NCBI GenBank assembly: GCA_013151965.1
Contig: JAADHF010000079.1
Location: forward strand, 1 to 43,129
Direction: 5' to 3'
From: Spirochaetota bacterium
GTDB lineage: Bacteria; Spirochaetota; Spirochaetia; SZUA-6
Length of the DNA: 43,129 bases
Shown: positions 6,758 to 15,525 of the stretch, piece after piece
How positions within the stretch are numbered: the first letter of the stretch is position 1
Layout: each line of letters begins with the position of its first letter
Program-made: the position numbers and the translations under genes
The notes under the pieces: model-generated
Database searches by the model: none
Seen by the model: only the letters and a program-made list of their open reading frames with translations
What the model was told of the DNA's origin: nothing

Positions 6758-7852
6758 TCAATCATACTCATCTCTGTATGCCGGATGCCGAATGTTTTCT
6801 GCCATGGAATCGAGCATTCTTATATCCCGGGGAACCGGCAGATCGAAAGGACAGCGTTCCACACAGATACCGCAGTCAGTACAGGCCCTGCTGAAGGGTT
6901 CCGCATAAGCCTGCCATGTAAGTGCGGGATACCCGCTGGTTTTATACTCATTCATATATGTGAGATATCTATAGTAAAGGGGAATATCGATTCCTTCCGG
7001 ACACGGCATACATACCCTGCACTGAGTACAGCCGCTCCCCCTGCCCAGACCGAATGAGCGGAACACAACCTCCGCGGTTTCTTCTTCGGTTAAAGGGGCG
7101 GTATCCAGCGCAGAGACAAGTTCTTCCACTTCACTGCCCGAGCGGACACCGGCAAGCACCACATCCACTCCGGGGTTGGAAAGGATAAAACGAAATGAAG
7201 CAATGGCTGCAGGCACCTCTTTACCGCTGATTAAAAAGGGGTATCTTTCCACAGGTACACTGAAAATACCCCAGGCAAGAGCACTGATTACTATATAACC
7301 TCTTTGCAGTTTCTCTGTAAGCGGGATAACGGAATCTTCTATACTCCTTGTTAAAGGATTATACCTTCCCATAACAACATCTATTCTCCCGGATTTTAAC
7401 GCACGGACCAGTGCCTGGTTATCATGTCCTGTTACGCCTATGAAACGTATTTTCCCCTCCCTTTTAAACTCCTCATAAAGATCCAATAGCCCGCCGGATT
7501 CTGCAATATTCGAAAATTCGGTCTCCGACTTGACATCATGTATATGATAGATATCAATATAGTCCGTCTTAAGTTCTTTAAGGCTCTTTTCCAGGCTCTT
7601 CCTCACTTCCCGTACATCCCTGAAATGACATTTGCTTGCAACAATTACTTTGTTCCGCCTTCCTTTAAGTGCGCCGCCAACCTTGTTCTCACTCCCGTAG
7701 AGCCTTGCATTATCAAAGTAATTTATTCCCAGGTCCAGTGCTCTATCAACCGCCTTCTTTACATCGTTTTTTGGAGTTATACAAAATGCAACCCCGCCGA
7801 GACCTATCCTCGACACCTCCAATCCCGTTGAACCTAACTTTCTGAATTTCAT
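6758..7852 (-). CDS. aldo/keto reductase with C-terminal iron-sulfur clusters
   Basis: 364 residues. Residues 1-265 form an aldo/keto reductase barrel with catalytic Asp47, Tyr52 (NYFDNARLYG), Lys74 (VASK) and the His of YHIHD. After it come two Cys clusters: CTQCRVCMPCP (275-285) and CTDCGICVERCP (324-335), the second a canonical 4Fe-4S ferredoxin motif. Such fused reductases are common in anaerobes and probably take electrons from ferredoxin-type carriers, but the substrate is unknown. It is transcribed from a promoter whose -10 lies six bases before the ATG, without a Shine-Dalgarno sequence. Convergent with the histidine phosphatase and divergent from the unknown gene at 7960. Confidence 0.9.
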   Translation of the reverse strand: MKFRKLGSTGLEVSRIGLGGVAFCITPKNDVKKAVDRALDLGINYFDNARLYGSENKVGGALKGRRNKVIVASKCHFRDVREVRKSLEKSLKELKTDYIDIYHIHDVKSETEFSNIAESGGLLDLYEEFKREGKIRFIGVTGHDNQALVRALKSGRIDVVMGRYNPLTRSIEDSVIPLTEKLQRGYIVISALAWGIFSVPVERYPFLISGKEVPAAIASFRFILSNPGVDVVLAGVRSGSEVEELVSALDTAPLTEEETAEVVFRSFGLGRGSGCTQCRVCMPCPEGIDIPLYYRYLTYMNEYKTSGYPALTWQAYAEPFSRACTDCGICVERCPFDLPVPRDIRMLDSMAENIRHPAYRDEYD

Positions 7853-7858
7853 ACTATC

Positions 7859-7886
7859 AGTATAAGTAGAAATAAAACATTTTCAA
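7859..7886 (-). promoter_or_regulatory. promoter of the aldo/keto reductase, predicted leaderless
   Basis: Minus strand: TTGAAA (7881-7886), 16-base spacer, TATACT (7859-7864), then GATAGT and the ATG at 7852. The A of the ATG is the expected +1. No ribosome-binding site is present. Confidence 0.65.
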
Positions 7887-7904
7887 TAATTTAGAAGGAA
7901 ACTA

Positions 7905-7933
7905 TTGAAAATCAATTAACTAATGATTAGAAT
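7905..7933 (+). promoter_or_regulatory. promoter of the unknown gene at 7960
   Basis: TTGAAA (7905-7910), 17-base spacer, TAGAAT (7928-7933); predicted +1 near 7940, leaving a 20-base leader with AAGGAG at 7948-7953. The two divergent promoters in this 107-base gap are back to back and separated by only 18 bases. Confidence 0.65.
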
Positions 7934-7959
7934 CAATCAGATTCGTTAAGGAGAGTTTT

Positions 7960-8748
7960 ATGTCTAATTATTTGTATCTATTACTCACTCCGGAAGCTCT
8001 GGTTGCATCCATGCTTCCGCCGGAAGAGTTCGGTGCATATTTAGCGGTAGGGACGGAAAAACGAGCACACGGACAGGCCGTTTTCTTTAAAGTCGAAGAT
8101 TTGCCGAATAAAATATTCAATTTAGCTGATATGGAAAAACGTTGTATTCCTCATCCGAACGGCGAACCGAAACATTCTGTTTATCTTTCTATCTACAGGG
8201 TACTGGAAAGAGTTCCTGTAAATTCTTTAAAAAACCTCTACCTCACTACTCCGGACGGAAAAGTTCTGGAACTCCGGCAGAGTAAAGATTTGCCGGAGCA
8301 TACACATAAGTATAACCTGTACCAGGAGCTTGCTCCTGTAACATCCCGTGTTGTAAGCGGCCTTAAACCGGTTGATCTTATACATTATATAACCGATAAA
8401 GAGCACAACTTATTTGTTCCCAGAATATGCTTTGTGGATTTACGGCTCGGAGAACTGGCGGAGAATCCTGCAGAAGGTATAGTCGGAGATCTTCCGTACA
8501 GAAATGTGGAACACCTCAGAGATTGTATCATCCAGATTCAGAAAAACCCGGAAAAATCGACCAAGACCGTAAACAGAGTAAATCCCCAGTGGTTTCCCTA
8601 TAGAGCGGTAGCAACAGGTATCTATGCCGGCGACAGGGAAAACACCTGTTACTATCCGTTTCCATCGGAAAAAGAACTGCAGACAAAATATTACGACTGG
8701 TGGCGGTCTGCATCTATTATGGGCGATTCATTCGGCACCCTGTTTTAA
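7960..8748 (+). CDS. conserved-looking protein of unknown function
   Basis: 262 residues, not recognised. It has no signal peptide or membrane segment, so it is probably cytoplasmic. Its opening, YLYLLLTPEALVASMLPPEE, is mildly hydrophobic, followed by GAYLAVGTEKRAHGQAVFF and a run of beta-strand-like segments. It contains several aromatic-rich stretches (NPQWFPYRAVATGIYAGD, YYDWWRSASIMGDSF) near the C-terminus that look like a conserved domain end. Promoter and ribosome-binding site (AAGGAG, seven bases before ATG 7960) are both good, so it is an expressed single gene. Divergent from the iron-sulfur reductase and convergent with the OmpA-like gene; neither relationship gives a clear hint of its job. 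Confidence 0.75.
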   Translation: MSNYLYLLLTPEALVASMLPPEEFGAYLAVGTEKRAHGQAVFFKVEDLPNKIFNLADMEKRCIPHPNGEPKHSVYLSIYRVLERVPVNSLKNLYLTTPDGKVLELRQSKDLPEHTHKYNLYQELAPVTSRVVSGLKPVDLIHYITDKEHNLFVPRICFVDLRLGELAENPAEGIVGDLPYRNVEHLRDCIIQIQKNPEKSTKTVNRVNPQWFPYRAVATGIYAGDRENTCYYPFPSEKELQTKYYDWWRSASIMGDSFGTLF

Positions 8749-8804
8749 GAGTTTTTAATATACTTTTAAAGAAGCATTTCGACTCATATGGAATCAAAAT
8801 AATT

Positions 8805-10001
8805 TCAATTTTCCAGAATAGTAATCTCTACCCGTCTGTTTAGCTTCCTGCCCTCCTCTGTGGAATTGTCGGCAGCAGGTTCACGGGAACCTTTGCCCTG
8901 AAAGGTCATCTGCATCTCGCTTTTGGCACCGATAGAGAGCAGGTAATCACCGACTGCCTTTGCCCTTTGTTCGGAGAGAATCTGGCAGCTCTTTTCCGTT
9001 CCGATACGGGCTGTATGTCCTGTTATAAGTATATCCCTTTCCGGATACTGTTTTAAAATAGCCCCTATTTTTCTCAATTTCTCCCTCTCCGACGGAACAA
9101 GCACAGGTGAATCGGGCGGAAAATGTATATTTTTAAGATTTATAGTTACCCCCCTGCTATCCGCCTTTACTGTTGCATTGGGAATATTTTTCTCTCTGAT
9201 CTGTTTCTTAATCTTCGCAACCGCTTTCTCTTTATCCAGGTCTGTTGTATGAATTACCTTTCCACTGGCCGTACCTTGATACTCGACATAATCGCCGGAA
9301 GTAAGATGATATATAAAATCGAATTCTTCTTCGTAGCTTTCCGGTTTTCCGGCGTCATTATCCCAGTAATATGTCTGATGAGAATATCCCGTGATTACAG
9401 ACGGCACCGTATTTGAATATTGATACTTATATTTTACCTTGTAAAACACCGAATAATCGATACCGATTACTGCAAGTTCCTTTCCGTTTTTCTCTATCCG
9501 GCCTTTATAAGTATAATTAACCAGTACCGGAAAGTGGAATGCATCATTTATGCCGAAATTTCTCCTTAAATCATGAACTTCTTCACCCTTTGCAGTCCAC
9601 GTATCGCCCTCTTTTAAATCATTCTTCGGGAAAATAGGCACATTCCGTACAACAGGCATAAAATACTGCGGATCTATAGTGTAATGGCCCTGTGCATCAC
9701 GCCAGAACACCGATAAATAATTATCCGACAGCTTGTAAGTAGAATTTCTGCCGTATGCTCTTTCCGATGTCTGAAAGTTACAGAGGTATTTTGCCGAATT
9801 ACCCCGAACTTCCGAAACCTCTACGGATATTTTATCCAGTATATCTGCGTTATGAGAAAATCTGCCGTTAATGGAAACTCTTTCAGTTACCGAAGTAACA
9901 AATCTGTATTTCTCTCCTTTTGTATATTTAAATGTAAAGATATCAGAGTAAACGTTTAAAACCGCTGATGCCATCAAAATTACAAATAGAACCTTTTTCA
10001 C
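8805..10001 (-). CDS. OmpA-family cell-envelope protein
   Basis: 398 residues. A signal peptide (MKKVLFVILMASAVLNVYSD) starts from GTG at 10001, preceded by AGAGGA. Residues about 20-280 are a beta-rich domain with many Tyr and Asp residues that I do not recognise. Residues about 290-395 are an OmpA-like peptidoglycan-binding domain: the ILITGHTARIGTEKSCQILS, LSEQRAKAVGDYL and GKGSREPAADNS-E-GRKLNRRVEI motifs are diagnostic, including the Asp/Arg that hold diaminopimelate (or ornithine in spirochaetes). It should sit in the periplasm or be tethered to the outer membrane and link it to the cell wall. Single-gene unit. Confidence 0.88.
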   Translation of the reverse strand: MKKVLFVILMASAVLNVYSDIFTFKYTKGEKYRFVTSVTERVSINGRFSHNADILDKISVEVSEVRGNSAKYLCNFQTSERAYGRNSTYKLSDNYLSVFWRDAQGHYTIDPQYFMPVVRNVPIFPKNDLKEGDTWTAKGEEVHDLRRNFGINDAFHFPVLVNYTYKGRIEKNGKELAVIGIDYSVFYKVKYKYQYSNTVPSVITGYSHQTYYWDNDAGKPESYEEEFDFIYHLTSGDYVEYQGTASGKVIHTTDLDKEKAVAKIKKQIREKNIPNATVKADSRGVTINLKNIHFPPDSPVLVPSEREKLRKIGAILKQYPERDILITGHTARIGTEKSCQILSEQRAKAVGDYLLSIGAKSEMQMTFQGKGSREPAADNSTEEGRKLNRRVEITILEN

Positions 10002-10181
10002 AATTTAATCCTCTGCTGAATATTTCATCCGTCAAATACAACCGTATTCCGCCTGTTAATACATTCGGCCTTAAGCTGTATAATATTTAAATATCTACTG
10101 ATGCCGCCCCGTGTGAAAAGATTAAAAATAATGCCTTCCGAAGCGATGCATGCCGGTATAACGATCTATTTTTAAAATTAC

Positions 10182-10211
10182 TTGACAAAACAACAGGGTA
10201 ACTATTATTTT
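10182..10211 (+). promoter_or_regulatory. promoter of the DEAD-box-derived gene
   Basis: TTGACA (10182-10187), 18-base spacer, TATTTT (10206-10211). Predicted +1 near 10218, leader about 34 bases with a weak AGAAG before the ATG at 10252. The remaining part of the 250-base gap (10002-10181) shows nothing recognisable. Confidence 0.6.
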
Positions 10212-10251
10212 ATAGATACGTTCTTTGTAAAATAAAAACAGACAGAAGATT

Positions 10252-11802
10252 ATGCTTTTTGGAAACAGGAAAAGGGAAAAGCCAGATGCGGAATTTTTTG
10301 GTTATCTAGGAGAAGCAGGTTATACAGGGCCGACATTACTGCAGACAAAAGTAATCCCCTTAATTCTAAAGGGCGGGGATGTAGCTGTCGAAGCCGGGGA
10401 AAAAACAGGCAAGACTGCCGCTTTCATTCTGCCGATTACAAAAAAGATTAAAATCGGAAAACCAGGGATAAAGGCGGTAGTCCTGAACTCAGATTCGGAT
10501 AGTGTCAGGAAAACGGTTAAGGAGTTGAACAAGTTTCTACGTAGTGGATCCGAAATCAACTTTATAGCTTTACATGAAGAAAGCGAAATCCGAAGAGAGG
10601 TACGGCAGCTTTTAAAACCTCATGATATTATCGTAGGTACGCCTAAACGGTTTATAGATCATATTCGAAGGGGCAATATAAAGTTTGACCATCTACAGGT
10701 TGCCGTTATAGATGTGCCCGGCACAAAAGACAAACAGAGTTTTGCTGCAGATGCCGAATTTGTTATTTCGAAGTTTCCGCATACAAGGCAACTTGTAATA
10801 TTTACTCCGGACCTTAAGGATGAGAGCGGGCTTTTTGCCCTGCTTTCGCATCCTGATGTTATAGCTATGTCCGATTGGAAAGGCACAGGTAAGAAAGCGG
10901 TACACACGTTCATCGAAGTTAAAGAAAGGGAAAAACCTTCACTCGTCAGGAATGTGATACTTGCGGAAAAACTCGAGAGGGTGGTGGTCTTCTGCAATGC
11001 AGACGCGGATATCCCGGGGCTTGCGGACAATTTAAAACAGGCGGGTTTCTCTGTAGTTTCTCTGCAGAAAAATGTGTCTTTTATTAAAAAAAACGGGATT
11101 GTTCATGACTTTAACGAAGGCACTACGGATATTATCGTCACAACAGATTCTGTTTTAGATGACCTTGCATGCAATGCACGGCATATATTGAACTATGATA
11201 TACCATCAAATACAGATGGCTATAAAAAGAGAATGAGTATTAATCGGGGGAGTATTATACATCTCGATTCCGTCACAACATTTCTTTCCGGAGACCAGTA
11301 CAAGGAATTATTACAAATACAGGAGAACATGGAAATGGATATCAAAAAAACAAAAGCACCGGATACGAATGATATAATAAAAGGAACTATACAAAGAATA
11401 GTACAAAAGATAAAAGAAGAGGAAGATCCGGATATTCTAAACAGTTATAAAAAGGTTATTAAAAGGAATGTGCCCTTTTTCTTAAGATCTTATTTTTCCG
11501 CATATCTCTTTAAACAGTATTTCGAACAGGGAAAACCTGAAAACCTTCAGGTTACAAAACTATTCATCAGTGTGGGGAAGAACCGCAGAGTATTCCAGAA
11601 AGACCTTGTAAATCTTTTTATAAAAAATTTTAACATAAAGAGATCGGAAATCGGTTATATACGAATTCTGGATAATTACTCTTTTATCGACGTTCCCTCT
11701 AATATTGCAGATGAAGCGATAAAAAAGCTCAATGGTTCCGAATTTCACGGACGCAGGATAACCGTAAATTTCGCCAGGAAAAGAGAAGATAAAAGGCCTT
11801 AA
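10252..11802 (+). CDS. degenerate DEAD-box protein with intact DbpA-type RNA-binding domain
   Basis: 516 residues with the full layout of a DbpA/CsdA-type RNA helicase: Q-motif glutamine in GPTLLQTKVIPLIL (26-39), a motif I-like AGEKTGKT (48-55), VGTPKR (128-133), a second RecA domain and a C-terminal DbpA RNA-binding domain (about 440-512, LFISVGKNRRVFQKDLVNLF and the strand GYIRILDNYSFIDVP). The catalytic motifs have decayed: DEAD is IDVPG (153-157), SAT is FTP (184-186), motif V is reduced to ILNYDIP, and the HRxGRxxR region reads YKKRMSINRGS. The protein is full length with no frameshift, so it is likely kept as a non-hydrolysing RNA-binding factor, perhaps in 23S rRNA/ribosome assembly where DbpA acts. 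It runs directly into trmB. Confidence 0.85.
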   Translation: MLFGNRKREKPDAEFFGYLGEAGYTGPTLLQTKVIPLILKGGDVAVEAGEKTGKTAAFILPITKKIKIGKPGIKAVVLNSDSDSVRKTVKELNKFLRSGSEINFIALHEESEIRREVRQLLKPHDIIVGTPKRFIDHIRRGNIKFDHLQVAVIDVPGTKDKQSFAADAEFVISKFPHTRQLVIFTPDLKDESGLFALLSHPDVIAMSDWKGTGKKAVHTFIEVKEREKPSLVRNVILAEKLERVVVFCNADADIPGLADNLKQAGFSVVSLQKNVSFIKKNGIVHDFNEGTTDIIVTTDSVLDDLACNARHILNYDIPSNTDGYKKRMSINRGSIIHLDSVTTFLSGDQYKELLQIQENMEMDIKKTKAPDTNDIIKGTIQRIVQKIKEEEDPDILNSYKKVIKRNVPFFLRSYFSAYLFKQYFEQGKPENLQVTKLFISVGKNRRVFQKDLVNLFIKNFNIKRSEIGYIRILDNYSFIDVPSNIADEAIKKLNGSEFHGRRITVNFARKREDKRP

Positions 11803-12390
11803 GTGAATCCCCTTATAATTCCGGAGAATACAACTTTTCAAGAATCGATTACAGAAGTAGAGATCGGGTGCGGCAATGGACATTTTATTTCACAGTATGC
11901 CGAGGCAAACAAAGAAAAATTATTAATAGGAATAGAATTAAAACAGAAACGTTGTGTAAAGGCTGTTAAAAAGATAAATGAAAAAAAATTAACAAATGTT
12001 AAAATACTTCAGAGCAGGGCAGAAGCTGTCCTTACTCAATTACCGGCATCATCCATTGACAAATTCCATATCTACTTCCCCGATCCATGGCCGAAATTCA
12101 GGCACAGGAAAAGGCGCTTTCTGCGGATGCATAATCTAAAAATCCTGCATAGAGTTTTAAAACCGGGCGGCGGAATATTTTTTATAACTGATTTTTTTGA
12201 CTATTACATGCAGGCCAAGATTCTGCTTCTGCTGTACCCGGGTTTAAGCCTCGGGGAAGAACCATTTCCGGATGAAGTATTTATATCCATATACGGTAAA
12301 AAATTCACAAGAGCCGGCAAACCCATTTACTATCTCTCGGCGGAGAAAGTACCGGATACGGCATTTACTTTATATAGTAATGCAGAATAA
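11803..12390 (+). CDS. trmB: tRNA (guanine-N7)-methyltransferase
   Basis: 195 residues. EVEIGCGNGHF is the SAM-binding motif I, LIGIELKQKRC holds the acidic residue that binds the ribose, and FHIYFPDPWPKFRHRKRRF is the TrmB signature loop. It uses SAM to make m7G at position 46 of tRNA. The frame starts at GTG 11803 immediately after the TAA of the DEAD-box-derived gene, with no space for its own ribosome site except inside that gene, so the two are co-transcribed and translationally coupled. The N-terminus is short compared with other TrmB proteins. The last 26 bases overlap the 3' end of the convergent membrane-protein gene. Confidence 0.92.
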   Translation: MNPLIIPENTTFQESITEVEIGCGNGHFISQYAEANKEKLLIGIELKQKRCVKAVKKINEKKLTNVKILQSRAEAVLTQLPASSIDKFHIYFPDPWPKFRHRKRRFLRMHNLKILHRVLKPGGGIFFITDFFDYYMQAKILLLLYPGLSLGEEPFPDEVFISIYGKKFTRAGKPIYYLSAEKVPDTAFTLYSNAE

Positions 12391-13612
12391 ACAGAACGAA
12401 GAAAAGATTTATCAGAAGATCACTGAAAATAAAAAGAGCGGAAAGCAGTTCGTAAAATCTGGCCCATTTCTGACGGCGATATGATAGTTTTTCGGGGTCC
12501 CCCGGAATAGCCACCATTTCAGCCATCGGATCATCGGGTTTCATAATATAACAATTATCATTCTCTTCCAGGTACTTTCCATAAATATTAAAACTTCCGT
12601 CTTTTGATTTTTTTAGTCCCGGCTGCACAGGACCCCTGAGCGGAAGTTTTTCCGTAAGTTTAAATATTTTCGACTTACTCTTAACAATTCCCTCTTCTCT
12701 GTTCCAGACGCCTTCGGATATCTCTATGCACTTTTCACCCGTAGGAAACCTTGATATCCTGAGTCCCTCTTTCCTGGGGCTCCCCGCAGGAAAATATCTC
12801 AGAGGCAGGCGTATAAGGTCACGCTCCGCCCGTAATATTCTTCCCTGCTTCCATGACCTCTTATAAAAAAAGTAGAGAATTACACCGGGCGGAAGCATCG
12901 ACGAAATGGGGAAAAAGCTCAAAGTAATTGCAAACAGGGCGGGTATCCTTAAAAGAGGATTGTACAGCATGATATACGCCGCGAGGATAAGAGAAAAACT
13001 GCCGGTTATCAGGGACGGAACGGTAAACTGGTTAAAGTACTCATTTCTCTGTCTACCGCCCCATATTGCTCGCTTTAAAATACTTTCCTTTTTTCCGTCA
13101 TATATAACGGCAATAAGGCTGCGGTTTTCCTGCGCTTTAAATATCCCTCTTCCCTTCTCGACGAACAGACAACCTCCTACAAACACCTGCGTGCCCATGG
13201 GCAATGATGAAATTTTACTCCATAAGATACTCTGAGGCTCCTCATCCGGCAGAATCTTTTCCAGACTTTCATATTCCGTTTCTTCGGATAAAAATGAAAA
13301 TGACGGCAATATATACACTCTGACATCTTCCATGTTAACAGCGACAGACAGATCTCCGCTTTTTACCCAGATTGTATTCTCTCCCTGAATTGCCTCTAAT
13401 GAGCCGAAAAATCTGTACTCTCCGATTAACCCTTCCGAACTCCCGCTAACCTCAGAGTAAGTTATAAACGGTTTTAAAGATAATTCTACAATCCGTTTCC
13501 TGAATTGTCTCCAATGAGACCTTACCCAGAAAGCCCCTAATCCGGGTATTAAGCCGAAAAATACAAAAGCGATAAAAAAAACCAGAAAAAGATAGCTAAT
13601 TATTATACTCAT
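12365..13612 (-). CDS. membrane protein of unknown function
   Basis: 415 residues, not recognised. Predicted membrane helices: one at the N-terminus (about 4-29), two in the middle (about 198-250) and one at the C-terminus (about 388-413), so both ends are anchored and two soluble stretches of roughly 165 and 135 residues lie between. The first soluble stretch resembles E3-ligase-like or other membrane sensor modules in that it is beta-rich (EYRFFGSLEAIQGENTIWVK), but this is only a visual impression. The ATG at 13612 has TACAAT exactly six bases upstream (13619-13624) but only a poor -35 and no usable ribosome site. Divergent from the glyoxalase-like gene. Confidence 0.75.
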   Translation of the reverse strand: MSIIISYLFLVFFIAFVFFGLIPGLGAFWVRSHWRQFRKRIVELSLKPFITYSEVSGSSEGLIGEYRFFGSLEAIQGENTIWVKSGDLSVAVNMEDVRVYILPSFSFLSEETEYESLEKILPDEEPQSILWSKISSLPMGTQVFVGGCLFVEKGRGIFKAQENRSLIAVIYDGKKESILKRAIWGGRQRNEYFNQFTVPSLITGSFSLILAAYIMLYNPLLRIPALFAITLSFFPISSMLPPGVILYFFYKRSWKQGRILRAERDLIRLPLRYFPAGSPRKEGLRISRFPTGEKCIEISEGVWNREEGIVKSKSKIFKLTEKLPLRGPVQPGLKKSKDGSFNIYGKYLEENDNCYIMKPDDPMAEMVAIPGDPEKLSYRRQKWARFYELLSALFIFSDLLINLFFVLFILHYYIK

Positions 13613-13662
13613 CCTTTTATTGTATTGAAAAAAGATAATAAATATTTTAACGTTACTATAAC

Positions 13663-14331
13663 ATGATCGAACGAATTATTGTAGATCCTTTAAGAACCAA
13701 TTGTTACATATACTCCAGTGTAAAAAACAGGTGTATAATCATCGATCCTGGCGGCCAGGAACAGGAGATAATTTCGAGTATAGATATGTTAAATTTGATC
13801 CCCGAAGGAATCGTATTTACGCACGGACATTTTGATCATACAGCCGCGGCCGGAAAATTAAAAGAATATTACACAAACCGGAACCTGGACATCAGGCTGG
13901 CTATCCATGAAATGGACAGGGAGTACCTCGGCAAAACAGCCCGTAATAGAAATGAAAGAGATTTTAACGAATTGGGTTTTTCTGCGATGGATATAAATGG
14001 CGACATTTATTCCGGTTTACCGGAGGCGGATATTATTCTTCATGAGGGTGATTCTGTTTTTGATACCAATCTTACCGTAATCGAAACACCGGGACATACC
14101 AGGGGCAGTATTTGTCTATTCGGAGAAAGCGAGCATATTTTATTCTCCGGAGATACGATTTTCTTCGAAGGCATAGGCAGAGCGGATCTTCCCGGAGGAG
14201 ACGAACAGACACTCATAAACAGCATAAAGGAAAAAATTCTTGTTCTGCCGGGCGACACAAGGATATTCCCGGGCCACGGACCCTTAACCAGTATAGAAAG
14301 AGAACTTAAGGGAAATCCTTTTATAATATAA
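13663..14331 (+). CDS. metallo-beta-lactamase-fold hydrolase, glyoxalase II-like
   Basis: 222 residues. The metal site THGHFDHTAAAG (HxHxDH) near residue 54 is intact, followed by ETPGHTRGS (third histidine), LFSGDTIFFEGIGRADLPGG (bridging Asp) and FPGHGP (last histidine). The opening, VDPLRTNCYIY, is standard for the YcbL/GloB-like group. It probably hydrolyses S-glutathione-type or other thioesters, with two Zn or Fe ions, in the cytoplasm. The ATG at 13663 has no Shine-Dalgarno sequence; TATAAC lies immediately before it. Divergent from the membrane protein by 50 bases. Confidence 0.9.
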   Translation: MIERIIVDPLRTNCYIYSSVKNRCIIIDPGGQEQEIISSIDMLNLIPEGIVFTHGHFDHTAAAGKLKEYYTNRNLDIRLAIHEMDREYLGKTARNRNERDFNELGFSAMDINGDIYSGLPEADIILHEGDSVFDTNLTVIETPGHTRGSICLFGESEHILFSGDTIFFEGIGRADLPGGDEQTLINSIKEKILVLPGDTRIFPGHGPLTSIERELKGNPFII

Positions 14332-14351
14332 CCTGTTTAATACAGGGGTAA

Positions 14352-14993
14352 TTAAGATTCATCCATGGATTTAACCTTTAAAAGAAGTTCTTTTAATTTG
14401 GGATGCCGGTCGATCTCGAGAGTTACCTCTTCTTCGTCCTTATCTTTGATTAAGATAAGATTACTCTTTATCTCACCCTTCCAGTCATAACCGCAGTTTA
14501 AGCATTTCGAAAAAGATCTCTCCTTTGCATTGTAGTGAAAAACATTAAGAGAACCGCATTTAGGACATTTTTCTTCTATATATATAAGGTCAACTGCAAT
14601 CTCTTTTATTCCATCCAGCTCATTCGGTTTAACAAGATGAAAAGTTTGATGTACACCTGCAATATTGGAAAACAGCAGTATATTACCATCTTCTAAAAAA
14701 AGTCTCGTCACTGAACCGGATGCTACTTTTACCTCGGGCAGAATAAGCGAATAGAGCCTGCCTTTATTATCTTTTTCAAAAAATTCAACCTCATCGCCGG
14801 GTCCGACCCAGCCGGGTATTATTGCATGATAGCTTCCAAGGACCGGTGAAAAATAAAACCAGCCTTCTCTCCTGTCTGTGATCCTGATTCCGAATAGTTT
14901 TACAGAGGGAAGGTTATCTACAAGAACAGTATTATCTATCAGGTTTTTATTCTCCGGATAAATAACCGGCCTGTCATTTTTTAAATCTTTCAT
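14352..14993 (-). CDS. zinc-ribbon protein of unknown function
   Basis: 213 residues, not recognised as a named family. The first ~130 residues look like a beta-rich domain (IPGWVGPGDEVEFFEKDNKG, GNILLFSN). Residues about 138-170 hold a four-Cys zinc ribbon, CPKCGS-x-FSKCLNCGYDWKG. The C-terminus is charged and helical. A zinc ribbon of this spacing suggests nucleic-acid or protein binding. It has a good promoter (TTGACA-N17-CATTAT) but the nearest Shine-Dalgarno-like AGAGGA is about 16 bases before the ATG, too far for strong initiation. Confidence 0.7.
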   Translation of the reverse strand: MKDLKNDRPVIYPENKNLIDNTVLVDNLPSVKLFGIRITDRREGWFYFSPVLGSYHAIIPGWVGPGDEVEFFEKDNKGRLYSLILPEVKVASGSVTRLFLEDGNILLFSNIAGVHQTFHLVKPNELDGIKEIAVDLIYIEEKCPKCGSLNVFHYNAKERSFSKCLNCGYDWKGEIKSNLILIKDKDEEEVTLEIDRHPKLKELLLKVKSMDES

Positions 14994-15016
14994 AGCATTT
15001 GCAACAATCCTCTGTA

Positions 15017-15045
15017 ATAATGTGTGACTTAAAACAATCTGTCAA
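15017..15045 (-). promoter_or_regulatory. promoter of the zinc-ribbon gene
   Basis: Minus strand: TTGACA (15040-15045), 17-base spacer, CATTAT (15017-15022). The expected start of transcription is about 17 bases before the ATG. Confidence 0.55.
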
Positions 15046-15066
15046 GACCGCTTTTTAATGCCTTTG

Positions 15067-15456
15067 CTATGCTACGAGATTTATAATTAAACCGGTATCA
15101 GGCTTAAACACCATTCCGTACTGCTCTGAGCTTAAGGACTTTATCCTTAGTTGCGCAGACACTCCGGATATTAAAGAATCGATATTCCTGGCCGTAATTT
15201 TTACATTTTTTATTTTATTAACGGTTTTGCTTTTCCGGCCGCTTAATATTCTATCCAGAAGATCGTCCAGAACACGCAGTTTATAGAGAGGAATATCACC
15301 CTTTCCCGTTCTGGAAGGCATCGGAGTTATATGCTTGAACGCAGCAGAAATGGCATTTAAAGGCGCTACCGGAAGCAGTAATTTACCACGCATGCCACGA
15401 ATGCTTATTATGTTCGGAAATGCCGTATTTATTATGGAAGAGACCGCTCCTATCAA
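15067..15456 (-). CDS. small protein of unknown function, second gene after dksA-like
   Basis: 129 residues from a TTG at 15456, with CGGAGG about 11 bases upstream. Not recognised. The sequence is rich in Leu, Ile and Lys with a middle motif IPLYKLRVLDDLLDRILSG and ends GMVFKPDTGLIINLVA. It lies about 70 bases downstream of the DksA-like gene on the same strand and is probably in that transcript. A competing open frame on the other strand (15335-15640) lacks a ribosome site and looks like a shadow. I am only moderately sure this is a real gene. Confidence 0.5.
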   Translation of the reverse strand: MIGAVSSIINTAFPNIISIRGMRGKLLLPVAPLNAISAAFKHITPMPSRTGKGDIPLYKLRVLDDLLDRILSGRKSKTVNKIKNVKITARNIDSLISGVSAQLRIKSLSSEQYGMVFKPDTGLIINLVA

Positions 15457-15525
15457 AATTCTTTCCGCCTCCGATATTAATTATCGGCAAAACAGAAAAA
15501 CATTATTATACAGGAACAGTTACCT

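Noticed and set aside
14321..14360. CCTGT/ACAGG stem between the convergent glyoxalase-like and zinc-ribbon genes as terminator
   Set aside because: Stem of only five bases and no T-run.
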